From Sthenelais limicola (Eukaryota; Annelida; Polychaeta; Phyllodocida; Sigalionidae): a stretch of 64,000 nt of DNA. Location of the stretch: NCBI GenBank assembly GCA_942159475.1, contig OW804096.1, positions 106,676,194 to 106,740,193 on the forward strand, given 5' to 3'. Below the pieces are notes generated by a model. The model ran no database searches, was not told the origin of the DNA, and was given only the letters and a program-made list of their open reading frames with translations. How positions within the stretch are numbered: position 1 is the first letter of the stretch; each line of letters begins with the position of its first letter. A program made the translations under genes and the position numbers. Below, one piece after another: positions 44,201 to 56,671 of the stretch.

Positions 44201-45170
44201 CTAGCAGTAATAGGATATCAGGTCTCTCATCCCGTTCCGGTCTACCGACAGAGGCGATGGTGGATGACATTTAATGGTCAATACATATGGTCTTTCCTCC
44301 AATTCCCGTTTCCACCTTCCCCCTGTACTGTTAAGGAATAGGGCGCTAAACTATAGATACTCGAAGAAAATAAAATATTCCGCTAACATTAATAGCAGTA
44401 TATATATAATAATTCTGACTAGCAAGTGATACGCAGTCAAATATAACATATAATTATATACCAAGCCCAGGGTAGAGTACACTGAGTACAAACCGAATTC
44501 TGATCTAATCTGATTTATTAGCTTTTACCCCAAGGAAAGGCACACGTCCAATTACCTTTGTAACAGAGAAGAAAGTATAACCTTGGGATCGTGCCGATGC
44601 TTAAACGTAGAAAAAAAGATTTTGAGAATCCTTTCGTTTCTCCACTTTCCAGTAGTTTGTTCAGACAGACTAATAATCGAATATATAAACATCTTCTTTG
44701 ATCGCGTACGAAAATTGCGTATATGGTTTCGCTAAACCATTTGTAAGTAGTGAATCTGCGTGACTCAAATCCAATCTGTCACACGTTTATTGTTAGCGAC
44801 ATTTGGGGTAGCTAGTTCATGACATTGTACTCTTGATGGTTCAACACCTCTGAGCATAATTATGCCTACCAGGTCAGCTCATAAAAGGTGACAAGATCGA
44901 GCCCCCGGCCCGAAAGGCCGCCCAGGTACAAAATGCTATACATGTATACATTTATGTTTGATATTATTTGCGAAAATACGCATACTCACTGAAAACAGGG
45001 CGGTCCCTAGTGAAAATGATTGTTTTCATGCATGATCCCATAACACATATCCAAGACAATTTAAATCAGAAGAACTTAAATTTACACTATCCCTCCCAAT
45101 TGTATAGTAATTTTAACTTCCAATTATCATGCAGAGCTGCCCTGCCAAGTTGGTTGTGGTTGAGTAATAT

Positions 45171-45186
45171 CCGCTAGGGGGCGAGT
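45171..45186 (+). promoter_or_regulatory. CTCF-like motif
   Basis: CCGCTAGGGGGCGAGT carries the CTAGGGGGCG core of the bilaterian CTCF motif with mismatches only at the edges. It lies 15-25 bp left of a LINE remnant. Confidence 0.3.
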
Positions 45187-45195
45187 AATATCTCT

Positions 45196-45374
45196 TGATT
45201 TAAAAAGCTTTTGATACCGTAAATCACAAATTGTTACTTAGGAAATTAAAAAATTTTGGTATTTTTAATGAAACCCATGCATGGTTAAAAAATTATTTAG
45301 AAGATAGAACGCAAAATGTAGTTGTTGATGGGAATCTCTCCAGCCCCAGGGAGGTCACCTGTGGCGTACCCGAG
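45196..45374 (+). pseudogene. LINE reverse-transcriptase fragment
   Basis: Encodes KAFDTVNHKLLLRKLKNFG, then WLKNYLEDRTQNVVVDG and ends EVTCGVPE, the palm part of a CR1/jockey-like reverse transcriptase just before its GVPQG motif. A stop precedes KAFD, and the sequence is lost after GVP. It is on the sense strand of the cadherin intron. Confidence 0.75.
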
Positions 45375-46235
45375 TGGTGGTCAGTGCTATAGTGAATGGG
45401 AGCTCAGTGGTAGTGGCAGTGGTCGTCAGCAGTGGTGACAGTGGTGGTGGTGACAGTGGGTGTATGTACTAATGAAGGTATGAATGTACATGTACATGCA
45501 AACATAGTTACACCTTACTCAGAGTAGAAGGAAACTCTTCACTTGGAGTTTTATGGCTTACTCCCTGCTGATTCCTGGCCCAAAGATGAGCCGGAACACC
45601 TGTGGTGCAGGAGGGCTTTGTGCACCATGATGGTCACCGCCGATGCCCACCCCTCTCCAGTACCTCATGGCCTAATTGAGGTCTGAGCAAACTGGAGATT
45701 ATTATTGGTGCATGATCAATACTAACTATTATTCATACACACTGCAACATTCCAGAATTATGTTTCCCATGTTGCAAGCATGATTTTGGTAGTTGAATTA
45801 TCTTCCTACCATGATTAGAACTCAAGTTATTGTTAGATGTCTTTGGAAGACTTATTTGAAAGCACCTTTTCTTTTCAAGATCTATATATACTTCCTAATC
45901 TGTCCTAATTATTGGCATTTGGGTATGTGATGCTTGAGAAATGCAGCTTTCCTGTGGTATATGTGGTTAAGGTGTCCCACAATGTCGCATGGGGAAAATA
46001 TGCAAGTAAAAATGATGAATTTTGTGTAGTTGGGACTTGATATCTCCACTTGTACTGCATGTATTTGAACCGGAGAAAGATAGTTTTTCTGCTCTTAACT
46101 AAGCACTTGATATCGTATTGAAATATTCCTGATATTGGTATCAAAAACTCAAAACTTTAAAATGACTTTTTAAAATTGTAGTTAAATCGGTTGGAAATGG
46201 GCAGTGGCACCCCACTGCTAATGACCAGATAATGG

Positions 46236-46545
46236 ATGTATGTATGTATGTATCTATCTATCTATGTATCTATGTATGTATAGATACATACATAGATACA
46301 TACATAGATACATACATAGATAGGTACATACATACATACACACATATCTATGTATGTATCTATTATGTGGTACTTGTGGGGTGCTTGAGGGGTACTTGTG
46401 GTGTACTTGTGGTGTACTTGAGGGTACTGTGGGGTACTTGAGGGGGTACTTGAGGGGTACTTGTGGTGGTACTTACATACATACATACATACATACTTAC
46501 TTATAATCATAATTATAATTATAATTATAATTATAATTATATAAT
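46236..46545. repeat. Compound simple repeat
   Basis: TGTA/TCTA tetranucleotides and their complement ACATAGAT (46236-46365, able to fold into hairpins) are followed by a 12-14-bp minisatellite GTACTTG(A/T)GGGG (46366-46471), then ACAT repeats (46472-46497) and AATTAT repeats (46503-46545). Open frames here are repeat artefacts. Confidence 0.9.
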
Positions 46546-46569
46546 TGAAATCTCTTGTTCTCCAAGGTT

Positions 46570-46820
46570 AAATGTTTCAATAATTAAAAACTGACCCAAT
46601 GTCGCCCGTCTCTCCAAGGGCACGACTTTTCGTGATTTCGTGATTTCTGCATTAAGTCGGAGATTTTGATTTTGTTGGTACCCAAGGGAGGATTCATGTG
46701 ATTTCGGCAAAAAGCGGGAGATTTTAATTTGGAAACGGGAGGACGGAGGAATTGCCAAATTGTCAAAAAACCCCGAGAGATCTCCCGCCGAAACGGGAGA
46801 TTTGGCAGCTCTGATCATGT
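46570..46820. repeat. Unclassified GGGAGATTT-rich repeat
   Basis: Short words CGGGAGATTT, TCGGAGATTTTGATTT and CGTGATTTC recur in direct and reverse orientation, ending GGCAGCTCTGATCATG. The complement of the last word resembles ATCATGCAGAGCTGCC at 45128, so the interval between may be the inside of an old element. I cannot classify it. Confidence 0.35.
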
Positions 46821-49243
46821 CTTATCATGTTTTTGATATGGGTGTTTAATGTCAACTGATCATCAATAAGACAGCCTAAATATTCCTAGGTCAATATCCA
46901 CTTTACTTTTAACCAGAATATTTGACTTCTAGTCTATTTCTCTTTATTCAAGCGTATATGTATAATACATACACGTATACACACATGTATACAGTATACA
47001 TGCCTACGTACACATACATATATCGAAGTGTGAAACACTATCGCCTTAGAGCTTTATATGATATCACCCCAATCCAAATTCATGTGCATTTAAGCTTTGA
47101 GAATGCCAGTACTAAAATGGTGTATATTTAATTAATTAAATATGAATATAATTGGACGAGGTGACCCACCCTACGTTTGGGCCACGGTACTTGTTTATTG
47201 GTTGTATGGTCGTTGCTAAGCTAGTTCGCGCCAAATTTGAACAGCAAACAATGTATGTATCGAGCTGAAGAGAGCTGATTGGACATTTTTTTTCTTTGTT
47301 TTATTCGGTTTATGTTGTTTTATTGAATAAATAGGGGCAATTGAAAACCCGGCAGACTCCAGCAAACTCCTCTTTGTTTAATACTTTATCCGTGTGCAAT
47401 TATAAGCTTTGATACATTTTATTCTGAAATTCAGACACATTTCCTTTTAGTTTTTCTCTCTCTCTTTTTCTTGCAAACCCTACCTCCTTAAGTGAATAGC
47501 TATACATCTATTCTATACCTCTAATAGTTCTGTCCTATCTGGCCAGGCTCACTCCAGTGATACGAGTAAACAGATAATGTCACAACTTCTAGGCAAGCAA
47601 TATCTACCAATATTGCCTATCTTACTTTTGTGACTGACAAAATATAAATATTATAGAGTATATGGATGTACATTGTATACATACAGGAATTTAATAAACA
47701 ACATGGCGAGTAATTTGACACACGCGAAATACATATATATCAATTCCTTATGATAATATACCTCATGATTATGACTTTGAACTATTATAATCAATTGTAG
47801 GTCACGCAGCATTACGGGGTTGGTGAATGGGAATTCTTAGCATATAAGGACGGAAATAACCACGGTATTCATTCCTTTACCAGGTGAATCAAACGGACCT
47901 TGACGGACCGATTGTGATTATTATGTGTTGATTGACATCATCACGGAAAGGGTAGTTCTGTGGAGCTGGAAATTAGGACATATCATATGCATGCATGGAT
48001 TGTCTTTTTGAAGAGCATAAAACATGCATGTTTTTGGACTAGGACCATGATACATGATTTGGGACACCAATGTTTTTGAGAGTTGCATTGCTTGGACTCG
48101 GTTGAAGCTCTTTACCCAGTTGATAAATATTGCACAGATATGTAGGGGGTGGGGGCGTAGTTTTGAGGTGTTTATCTGAGTATCTTTGCTATTGTTGAAG
48201 TAATGAAATAACTTCTTCAAACAGTATTACTATGTTACAAACACCTGAGGTTGGGCCCTTCAGAATGTATACCTTGGTGTGTCACATACTCCCCGATTCC
48301 CCAAGATAATACAATTAACTGTGTCGTCTACCAATATTTGGATAGATTTAATGGTATTTATTGTGGGGTCATTATCTTGTATTCAAAACATTACCATTAC
48401 ATGATTAAGAGATGAGTCAAACAATTGTTTATAATACTGGCAATTATGCATGACATGGGTTTCTCACGTCTCCCGGAAGTTCGGTGTTGTGGATACTAAT
48501 CAGTGTGTAAGTAGTTGTGTAGGTTGCGCATTATTTATCAAGTCTAAAAACAATAATTCTGTAGTGGCCCACACTGAGACTCAACTAGATTTTACCCTCC
48601 TATCCCTATGCCAAAGGCTTCAATATAAAAACGCCTGTTCGTGAAATAAAACTGCTTTTTGAAACTTTTCGCAATGAGGTGCGGTTCATATTTGATCTGT
48701 TTACTTCATTCCATTGTAAAAATATGACGCAGGCAAAAAAGAACGTAATACTAGGCAGGCATAAAAGAGCATAATACTAGTGACTATTTTTTAAAGAAAT
48801 CTCAAACAGTCCGGAACATGCCCTGGCTGTAACTGTTTCCGTTATGTCGGCATAAAGTCCATCTGCTTTCATAAATTTGTTAGCTGATTACCCAATTAAG
48901 CGGGGTATTTTAAAAAGCCCGGAAATTCTTTTCCCGCTTTGTAACAATGTACGTTTTTAGGGGAGTCCTATATAGCCTGTGTATGATGAGGCTAAATGCC
49001 ATGACAGTATTATCATAATGGGTCCACTATTCTTTACTTTGATGCAATACCTTCATATAATTCTCTGTAAACTGGGAGTTTTTAATAAACATCTTATAAT
49101 TAGATGACGAGAGAACAAATGTGAGTTTTATTTGTAAAGCAATATTGCCGGGCAGTGAAAGCAGATTTGATGCAGAACAATACAGGGGATTTTCTTAAAT
49201 CACCTTACACGTGACCCATATTTCAGGGATACATGTTTCTATG

Positions 49244-49257
49244 GTTTCTATGGTAAC
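49244..49257 (+). promoter_or_regulatory. RFX X-box match near the EC1 exon
   Basis: GTTTCTATGGTAAC fits GTHNYYATRRNAAC on both strands. It lies 405 bp upstream of the first common exon of the cadherin gene. Confidence 0.35.
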
Positions 49258-49661
49258 CGAATATGGACCCCCAATGCCGGTCGCCCCACCGGGATTATCA
49301 TGTTACTTAATAATTAAATTTTACTCACACCATAGTTTCACCGTTGAATGGTTTTAGATTTCTTTTTTGTGGGCAACCCTAGTATTTCATCTGATTAATT
49401 CGGTAAAGAACCAGGTAAACAAATATATTAATAATTACATTCTTAAAGGTAAACAGTCAGCTTTTTAGATCGATATGCCAGTTTTGAATGTAAATGCAAC
49501 ACTATGATTGTAGCTAAAACATTTACTGTTCACAATTGTTATCTTAAAGTCTTATAGGTCTTTTCTTTAAACAAAATCAAGCATTTTAACTAGGGGAAGG
49601 TTTGTAAATAATAGATTGATGTTTCCATAGATTTCATCAAGTTCTTTTTACTTTCCTTCAG

Positions 49662-49718
49662 GTTTGTCCAATCCATGCCCGTCGCTCTATAGAGAAGTTC
49701 CTGAAAACACGCCACTCG
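49662..49718 (+). CDS. Cadherin exon 2, EC1 start
   Basis: Between CTTTCCTTCAG and GTGAGTCA. Phase 1 at both ends. It encodes SNPCPSLYREVPENTPLG, the first strand of EC1 with the usual ENTPLG turn. Confidence 0.75.
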
Positions 49719-50075
49719 GTGAGTCATCTCAATTCATTTTTATATTGCCATATATTACTTTGATTTTGAAGAATAACACCTGTATGATTCTAGCTGTAAG
49801 CCCGTTTAGAAAGTTGCAGATTTGTAAAGAACTTACTATTGTCTGTGGCGGCAAATTTCAGTCGGATAGATTCGTGTTTAATTTATATGAATGTCTGCGT
49901 ACATACTACTTTTATTTCTTTTCCTGTTTCCTAATCAATTCAGAACAGTATCCAAAGGCCTTCCATTAATCTTCTCCAAAACAACATTTACAAATCAATT
50001 TGGAAAATAATCTTCAGGCTCGGGAAAACATAATCATGGCTGCAATTATTGTAATCGCGCGCCAAAGGAAATACT

Positions 50076-51035
50076 TACACTCTAAGAAAAAAGGGTTCTT
50101 TTGGGTTCTAGATAGAACCCCATGGTTCTACCAAGAACCCTAGGGTTCTTTGACACCTAAAAGGGTTCTTCGGGACCACCGGGGGTTCCATCTAGAACCA
50201 TAGGGGTTCTTCATAGATTTCTCACCAGGTGGCAGTACCGTGGAACTTGGCTTTCACTAGGTGCCCTCACAGGTTACTACATGCTATTTACAATTTCTAT
50301 TAAAACAAAAGTCTCACTAGTAATACTTATATGAGGCATTTATACCTTATAGATATTACACTTTATAAACTTGGGAATATTGAAAGCAATGAAATCAATA
50401 CTTTATTTGTATAACTTATCTGCTTGATGTTGAAAAATGTTGTGAAGAAAGCACCCTTATAATTCTAATATTATTACTATGAGTACTGCTGAAGTACCAA
50501 AATTGTCAAACACCAAGTTGCAATGGATACCTATGTCAGCTGTAGGAGAGGATTATATTAAGGGTAAGTTTAAGTGATGGAAATGGATGAGGAACTCTGA
50601 AAAAGTCAAGCAAAGGGACTGCATATAATATGCAGTCTCTCCTTGAATGCTCTTGGGCAAAATGCTTCTGTGGAGAAACATGCTGCCTTAGCACTGAGCA
50701 CAAATCTGCTATTATAAGGACCAGTCTAGATTCAACAGGGAATAATGAATTCATTACTTTATTCAGAATTAACATTGTAAATTACAAGCAATTTTAGGGA
50801 TGCCAAATCAGGGTTCTATGTAAAACCCTACCTATTTTGGCCAGAGGGTTCTTCAAAGGGTTCTTCAAATCGATAAGGGTTCTTCAAAAGTAGAACCCCC
50901 GTTTCGGGAATAGGCAGGGTTCTACATAGAACCCTCAAAAAAGGGTTCTAAGTAGAACCCTTAGGGGTTCTGCCATGTCGACAAGCTGAAGAACCCTTAA
51001 GGGTTCTTGTTAGAACCCTTTCTTCTTAGAGTGTA
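50076..51035. mobile_element. MITE with TACACTCTAAG ends
   Basis: Terminal inverted repeats begin TACACTCTAAGAAAAAAGGG and are followed on both sides by many copies of GGGTTCT/AGAACCC. The whole is 960 bp, lies in the intron between cadherin exons 2 and 3, and has no coding frame. The CACT start recalls CACTA/EnSpm elements, and the flanking TA could also be a target duplication; the superfamily is open. The interior 50230-50800 has no recognisable content. Confidence 0.75.
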
Positions 51036-52397
51036 GCTTCTCAATCCACAAAACCTTTGGAGAACCTTGATGTTGAACTGATCCCCCATCTATTTGTTGA
51101 AGAACTGCAAATAGGTGTCAGTTGTATGTTTCGAGGACGGCCCTAAATACAATCGTCATGTTAGTGGCTTTCTCTAGACAAGTGTTGAGAAGAATACCAA
51201 CCGTGGGCCACATCGTTTTTGTGTATGAGTTGTGTGAGCTCAAAGGGAGTGAAACGAGTGGAATAATCCACCTAGACGACTGGCGGCTTAACGTCTAAGA
51301 AGCTTGATTTAAGATGTCGAGACTTTAGTTCTGTGTATTTCACCGTGAAACTTCTGGAAAATTTAGGAAAATCAAATAAATGTCTCGTGGAAAAGGAAAT
51401 GCTCAGTCATAGCCAGACATGTATATGTGTACGCTAGACTATAATTGGATCAATTCGTGTAAGATATAGGTTAAGTAACAAACTTTCTGGATTTGGTTTT
51501 GTCTGATTCATGGAGGGTGTGTATGATGTCTGTAGGGAAATGAACGCATAACCGGGATGACTGGGGTCAAGCGAAACATGAACCGGGGAGGACTTGCTAG
51601 ATGACCTCGAGGTGAGAGTGCTCTCTGTTCATGGTCCCATGGGTGTGTAATACATTGACAATGGAACGCCCTGAGGAGTAATGGAACACCTCGTAGGAAT
51701 CAAAAAGTTGGTGGGGATGTTTGAGTTCGGAATTATGTGAATTGTTTGATTTTGGTTTCTCTGTGGAGGACAAAACATTGACATTCATGAATGGGAATAC
51801 AGGTGACGGGCACTAGTACTTATAGAAGATTTATCCAGGGCCATGGTTTAGGATATTTTTTGTCATCTTTCTGTTGAAAGCACTGCATATGAGAACATTG
51901 ATCCACAGACCAGGGACTCTAAAGTCCAAAGGTAACTAACTTTATATGATTGATGACATTGTTTCCCTTGACTCAGATAAATTCTTGGTGGTGTAAGTAG
52001 TATGTGGAAATGATGCTGATGAATTGATAGAGACGTATCCCGAGACCGCAGTTTGTCATCACTCATTTATATGAAAGAATGTCTATTTAATTCCTCATGT
52101 GAAAAAGACCTCGTACCTGCATACCAGATTGGTGGTTTATATACTTCGGGAGTCCCGATTGGTACTACTGTCAAATGAATGAATATCAAACATATTTTAT
52201 GGCGTTTTCCCAATTTGAACAGTGAAGGATTTTGGACATAGCCTAATTCGATCGAACCAAATACCCCTGGGAGCATGAATTCAAAGCCATTGTTTTCTAC
52301 CGACACGCCTATCCCAAAATATAATTATGGTCTTAATTTCACAAAAATAACATATCGTATCTTACTTTTAAATTTGCGAATTTATCTATCTTTACAG

Positions 52398-52567
52398 GGA
52401 CAGTTCTTTTCACATTTGATACGCCCGCCCTGTCCTTGTCTATTGACTCCTCCAGAGATCGCCGATACGATGGTTACCTAAACTTGATAAGGACAGCAGC
52501 TGAGACTTATCAAGTAACACTCAATAAAGCTTTAAATCTAAACCTTCTAAATCCTCGACCTGAACCA
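52398..52567 (+). CDS. Cadherin exon 3, EC1
   Basis: Acceptor TCTTTACAG, donor GTGAGTAG. Enters in phase 1, leaves in phase 0. Encodes TVLFTFDTPALSLSIDSS, RRYDGYLNLIR and ALNLNLLNPRPEP. The EC1 core is divergent and lacks the usual A/DxD and LDRE motifs, as is known for the tip repeat of protocadherin-15. Confidence 0.7.
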
Positions 52568-53006
52568 GTGAGTAGAGTGCACTTGATTTTTTTTATATAA
52601 AGACACACATAGTTGTCCGTTTTGTTCCAAACTGAGGGAGCTAATTTTTATTAGGAAATATCCATAGTATATATGATACTACAAGTCAAATTGACAATTC
52701 TCTAAATCTAAATTCTCTAAATTGAATGAAGTAATTTAGGCATGCCAACTATTTTAGGACATCATACATCCATAGATTAGCGATTATTGTAGAAAGAAAC
52801 ACATTTCAACGTCTCACCTTAACTTCCACAGGGAAGAATATATAAGCAGAACTAAGTAGAATTTTCTAGATGAAGTATACATTTATTGGGAGAGATAAAT
52901 GTAGTCCTGTTTACAACACAACAAACTGTATTTTAGGAATTCACATTTTATGTGAATATTGTTAAAATACTATGCGATTCTCACTATTTCTCCATTTACT
53001 CCAAAG

Positions 53007-53066
53007 GCTCCCATTACGGAGGAAACGTTAAACTGTGATTACAACAGACAAGCCCAAGAAACGCAG
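53007..53066 (+). CDS. Cadherin exon 4, EC1
   Basis: 20 codons, phase 0 at both ends (TTACTCCAAAG acceptor, GTATGGAT donor). Encodes APITEETLNCDYNRQAQETQ, with a Cys that may pair with the one in exon 5. Confidence 0.65.
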
Positions 53067-53173
53067 GTATGGATCGACAGTGTATTGTACTTCCTACTCT
53101 TCAATAATATTCACTTGAAATTGATTAGTGGCGACAGTCATCAACCATTAAATGATTCGTCTTATTTCCTCAG

Positions 53174-53239
53174 GTGGCCACCAAAGCTATCCAAGTGGTG
53201 TTGCGATGTCAGGTCCCTTACTCCCAAACCACAGTTGAG
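53174..53239 (+). CDS. Cadherin exon 5, EC1
   Basis: 22 codons, phase 0 at both ends (TTTCCTCAG, GTAAGTTT). Encodes VATKAIQVVLRCQVPYSQTT, a beta strand of EC1 with a Cys at the position where protocadherin-15 has one in its VQVQC-type strand. Confidence 0.65.
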
Positions 53240-53932
53240 GTAAGTTTCATACTCATAGCGTCGTTGAAATGGAGCATTTAGTTGGCCTACCTTTGGAACA
53301 CAATACTGTGAGTTTGTGAAGGGTGCTCAGGAGCAATGTGCCTTCGGGATTAGCTCAGGAGGAGAGAAGAGTGTAACGGATTGTATATTGTTAATGTATT
53401 GGCCTTTATTTGTAATAATAATAAAAAACATTTGTGCAGGGGGAAGGTGTGTGTGTGTGTGGGTGGGGGTGGGGGTGAGGATAGGATTCGTCGTTAAGAG
53501 TTTAGCACTACAAGGGAGCAACACCTGTCTCCTCTCTCACCCCTCGCCACCTCCCACCCCATGTCATTCAAGCTACACACCATTGTTTTCAAGAACGTAT
53601 AAGCCTTTCCCGTCAGATAACTATTTATGATATATGCAAAGGAAATGTACGCATGTTACCGTTTTTCATGTCCCAGACATTATAGAACTCTCACGAATCG
53701 GATATTATAAAAATAAGTTTTCAAAATATTAATTATCAGTAAACTAAAATATAATATTGACCTCTCCCCCTCCACCTTCTCCTGTCACGGTCATCACCCA
53801 TGCTGCTCGATACAGACAATTTCGCTGACATGCCACTTGTTACATTCCAAACCATAGCAATATGGAATATCTGCTATTACCAATGTCACACATAATATTC
53901 ATCTGAAAAGAAATCAATGTTTTCTTTCACAG

Positions 53933-54022
53933 GTGAAGTCGGACATTCGAGTAGCGATCAAAGATGTAAACGACGAAGAACCCCAATTTCTATGTGCCCC
54001 ATATTATAAACAACTTCACGAG
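53933..54022 (+). CDS. Cadherin exon 6, EC1-EC2 linker
   Basis: 30 codons, phase 0 at both ends. Encodes IRVAIKDVNDEEPQFLCAPY, the Ca2+-binding linker DVND-x-x-P-x-F that closes EC1 and opens EC2. Confidence 0.85.
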
Positions 54023-54593
54023 GTAAATTCCACGTTTTCTAATTGCATGTAAATTGTTTATAAATGAATTAAGTTTCCACGAAGCATACAGGTCTTTGTT
54101 TTCCTTGACAAAAGGGGACATTTGGAATATGTAGTATATATACATAAATATATAGGTTCCACCCTTTTGGTATATCTGTATCAGACACAAGGCTGGGGGT
54201 TGGTTTTTTATTCTATAACATTTTCTAAGATTATTTAAATATCATTCTATATGGTTACTATTGTAAAAATGCCTAATGTGCGAGGCTCTTAACAATGTTC
54301 TTATTCATAATGATTCACTTTGATATATATAGATAATATCTGATAAATGTCATGACTGTTACCTTTTTGTTACCTTTTTGTAATACATCAGCAAATTCTG
54401 AGAATAGTGTAACTATTACATAATGTTTAATTGCTGAATAAAAATCTTAAATACAACACTCGAGACGCCGTGGTGGCGCCGGGTGGACGTGCCTAGCGAA
54501 CGCTCCGCTACTCGCACAAACACACAGTGCTTACTTAGGATATTACCTTTCGATCATCTTCATTCATCATGTATTCATCAATGTGAGTGAGTA

Positions 54594-55984
54594 GGTGTTC
54601 CACAGGGCTCAGTATTAGGACCTTTATTATTTTTAATCTATGTAAACGATATTAAAGACTTAAAAATGGACAGCAAATATATTCAGTATGCTGACGATAC
54701 GGTCTTATATAGTAGCGCTTCTACTCTGAAAATGTGTGAGGAAACTCTAGCAAAGGATCTTAAGAAATTCCATATCTGGTGCGAATGTAGCAAATTGTCC
54801 TTAAATGTTGCAAAGACAAGGTTGTTAGTTCTTAACACTAGGCACAAAGTACACGGCAAGAGGGCATGTATCAGGGTTGGAGGTGCTGACTTGTCCCAGG
54901 TAACTTCTTATGAATACTTGGGTATTAAATTAGACAGGTCAGCTAAATTCTATTGTAAGACAAAATTAACCACAAGTTATACACTTTTAATAAAATTAGA
55001 AAAAACTTGGACACTAGGACTGCTATAATGCTAAGTAAGTAAAAAATTATATCTATATTTGATTATAGTCTATCCATGTTATCTTGCCTCTCACAAGGGG
55101 ATATAAACGGTCTACAAAAATTAAAAACAGACTTTTAAGATGTGCTACCGGTTCAAACATCAGGACCCCTATCCAAGAACTACATAGCAACACAAACACT
55201 ATGACAATCAAGGATAGAATGTTATTTAATAACTTGAAATTGGCCCATAGCAAGGTATATATATAGCAAAGAGATAGCTCAGATAAATAGAAACACTAGA
55301 CAGAATGCAGCTCCAATTAACCCTGAATACATTCATTCCGAAAACCGAAAAGGATAAACGTTCTTTGTTTTACCAATGTGCCAAAGAATGGAATTTGCTC
55401 CCACCGCCCCTCCGTCGACTTGAAATATCAAAAGAATTTAGTACAGCCTTGAAGCGATTTATTTTCCAAAGAATAGCCTAATTCTAATGACAATTATCTG
55501 GTCCAGATCGTTATTTTGTTATATCTTGAAAGACCATATTATGAATGTTTCACTCATGTAATGTTTGGATTCCGGGCTCTCAAACTATAATTGCCTTCTT
55601 TTTGCTTCCACTCACTCACCCACCAAATTCTTAGTCGAGAAAACTATTGAAAGTCTGATATCAACTTATGTCTCATCTTTTCATTATTACTATCATATCA
55701 TATCATCTCATCACCCATTACCTTTTCTTATAGGTTAAACAGATGGGCTAACTAAAAGACTTAATACGTAATATAACCTGTGTGTAAAATGAAAATGATT
55801 GAATGAGTCGATCAAGTTATAAGCCATTGTTCTTTATTGTGTTTTCACCCACTGACGCCCGGCTCAGGGTTTTATTGCTGAAATATTCAGGACCCGAGGA
55901 ACACCGTTCTCTGGAACGAGACGATTTGGGTTGCATTTGTAATTACCTGCTGAATAAAGATATTGTTATTTTTTAAAAAAAAAA
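54594..55984 (+). pseudogene. LINE 3' part in cadherin intron
   Basis: Starts at GVPQGSVLGPLLFLIYVND, with active site YIQYADDTVLYSS and thumb YEYLGIKLDRS (54666-55028), continuing in broken frames (IFDYSLSMLSCL, RLLRCATGSNIRTPI) to about 55480, then a 3' untranslated part and poly(A) at 55974-55984. CR1/jockey-like, on the sense strand of the host intron; 5'-truncated and frameshifted. Confidence 0.8.
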
Positions 55985-56069
55985 CAGTCGAAACACCACA
56001 CAATAATAACTTATTCATAAGTTTCTCATAACATGATTACACCCCTGAATATTTATATTCACTGTACAG

Positions 56070-56159
56070 CTTACGCAACTTTATACAACAATATTTACCC
56101 TACGGGGACTTGCTGCCGACCCTGACATAGAAGGAGGTATCGCGGGATATAATTTACAG
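56070..56159 (+). CDS. Cadherin exon 7, EC2
   Basis: 30 codons, phase 0 at both ends (CACTGTACAG, GTAATTGT). Encodes LYTTIFTLRGLAADPDIEGG, with ADPD as the DxD-type Ca2+ site of EC2. Confidence 0.75.
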
Positions 56160-56370
56160 GTAATTGTCTCAATGAATGAACATTTCCTTTCATGTACTAA
56201 TTATGACTATCAAACGTAATTAGGCACGATTATTCTTAATGAAAGAACCATACCATTGATACTGTTTTTTTATCGATGTGCGTTTGTTCTTCTGGTATGG
56301 TTTGAATTGTCATTCGATTCTGAAAATTTGTTCCGGGATTTTAATTTCAATTCTCTTGATCAATCCACAG

Positions 56371-56490
56371 ACTGATGCCGATGGAACCTTTGGTATTAAT
56401 GGTGCCTCATCCGATGGTTTCATAACACTTCAGAAAGCGTTGGATTATGATCATGGTTCCAGACTCTTTGTTTTAAATATCACAACTACA
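56371..56490 (+). CDS. Cadherin exon 8, EC2
   Basis: 40 codons, phase 0 at both ends (ATCCACAG, GTAAGTTT). Encodes DGFITLQKALDYDHGSRLFV, where LDYD replaces the usual LDRE of cadherin repeats. Confidence 0.8.
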
Positions 56491-56671
56491 GTAAGTTTTT
56501 AGAGCTGTGAAACTGATTATGTTTAAAAACACCACCCATCCAAATATAACAATATATCATTCGTGATAAAACACCTGTCACTTACATCCTTAGCAAGCCT
56601 ACTGATAAAACTGTGGCATTCAAGTAAGGTACAAAATGAGGACGCGCTATTTATATTTCATACCACAACAG

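Larger units (their letters stand above)
41248..49661. other. Intron before the first EC1 exon
   Basis: Contains a CTCF-like site, a LINE fragment, simple repeats and an X-box match listed separately. Outside these I see no gene or RNA. A GGTGGT-rich patch (GTGGTGACAGTGG type) lies at 45400-45465. Confidence 0.5.

Noticed and set aside
45540..45700. Possible 5S rRNA-like words (GCCGATGCCCACCCC)
   Set aside because: No matching internal control region or secondary structure.
46232..46510. Open frames over the tetranucleotide repeat
   Set aside because: Products of low-complexity sequence only.
53327..53630. Plus and minus frames over the GTGTGTG/GGGTGGGGGT stretch in a cadherin intron
   Set aside because: Simple-sequence bias explains the open frames; the real exon is 53174-53239.
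54463..54530. GC-rich tRNA- or SINE-like patch (GTGGTGGCGCCGGGTGG)
   Set aside because: No clear B box or clover-leaf pairing; may be a SINE head but unsupported.
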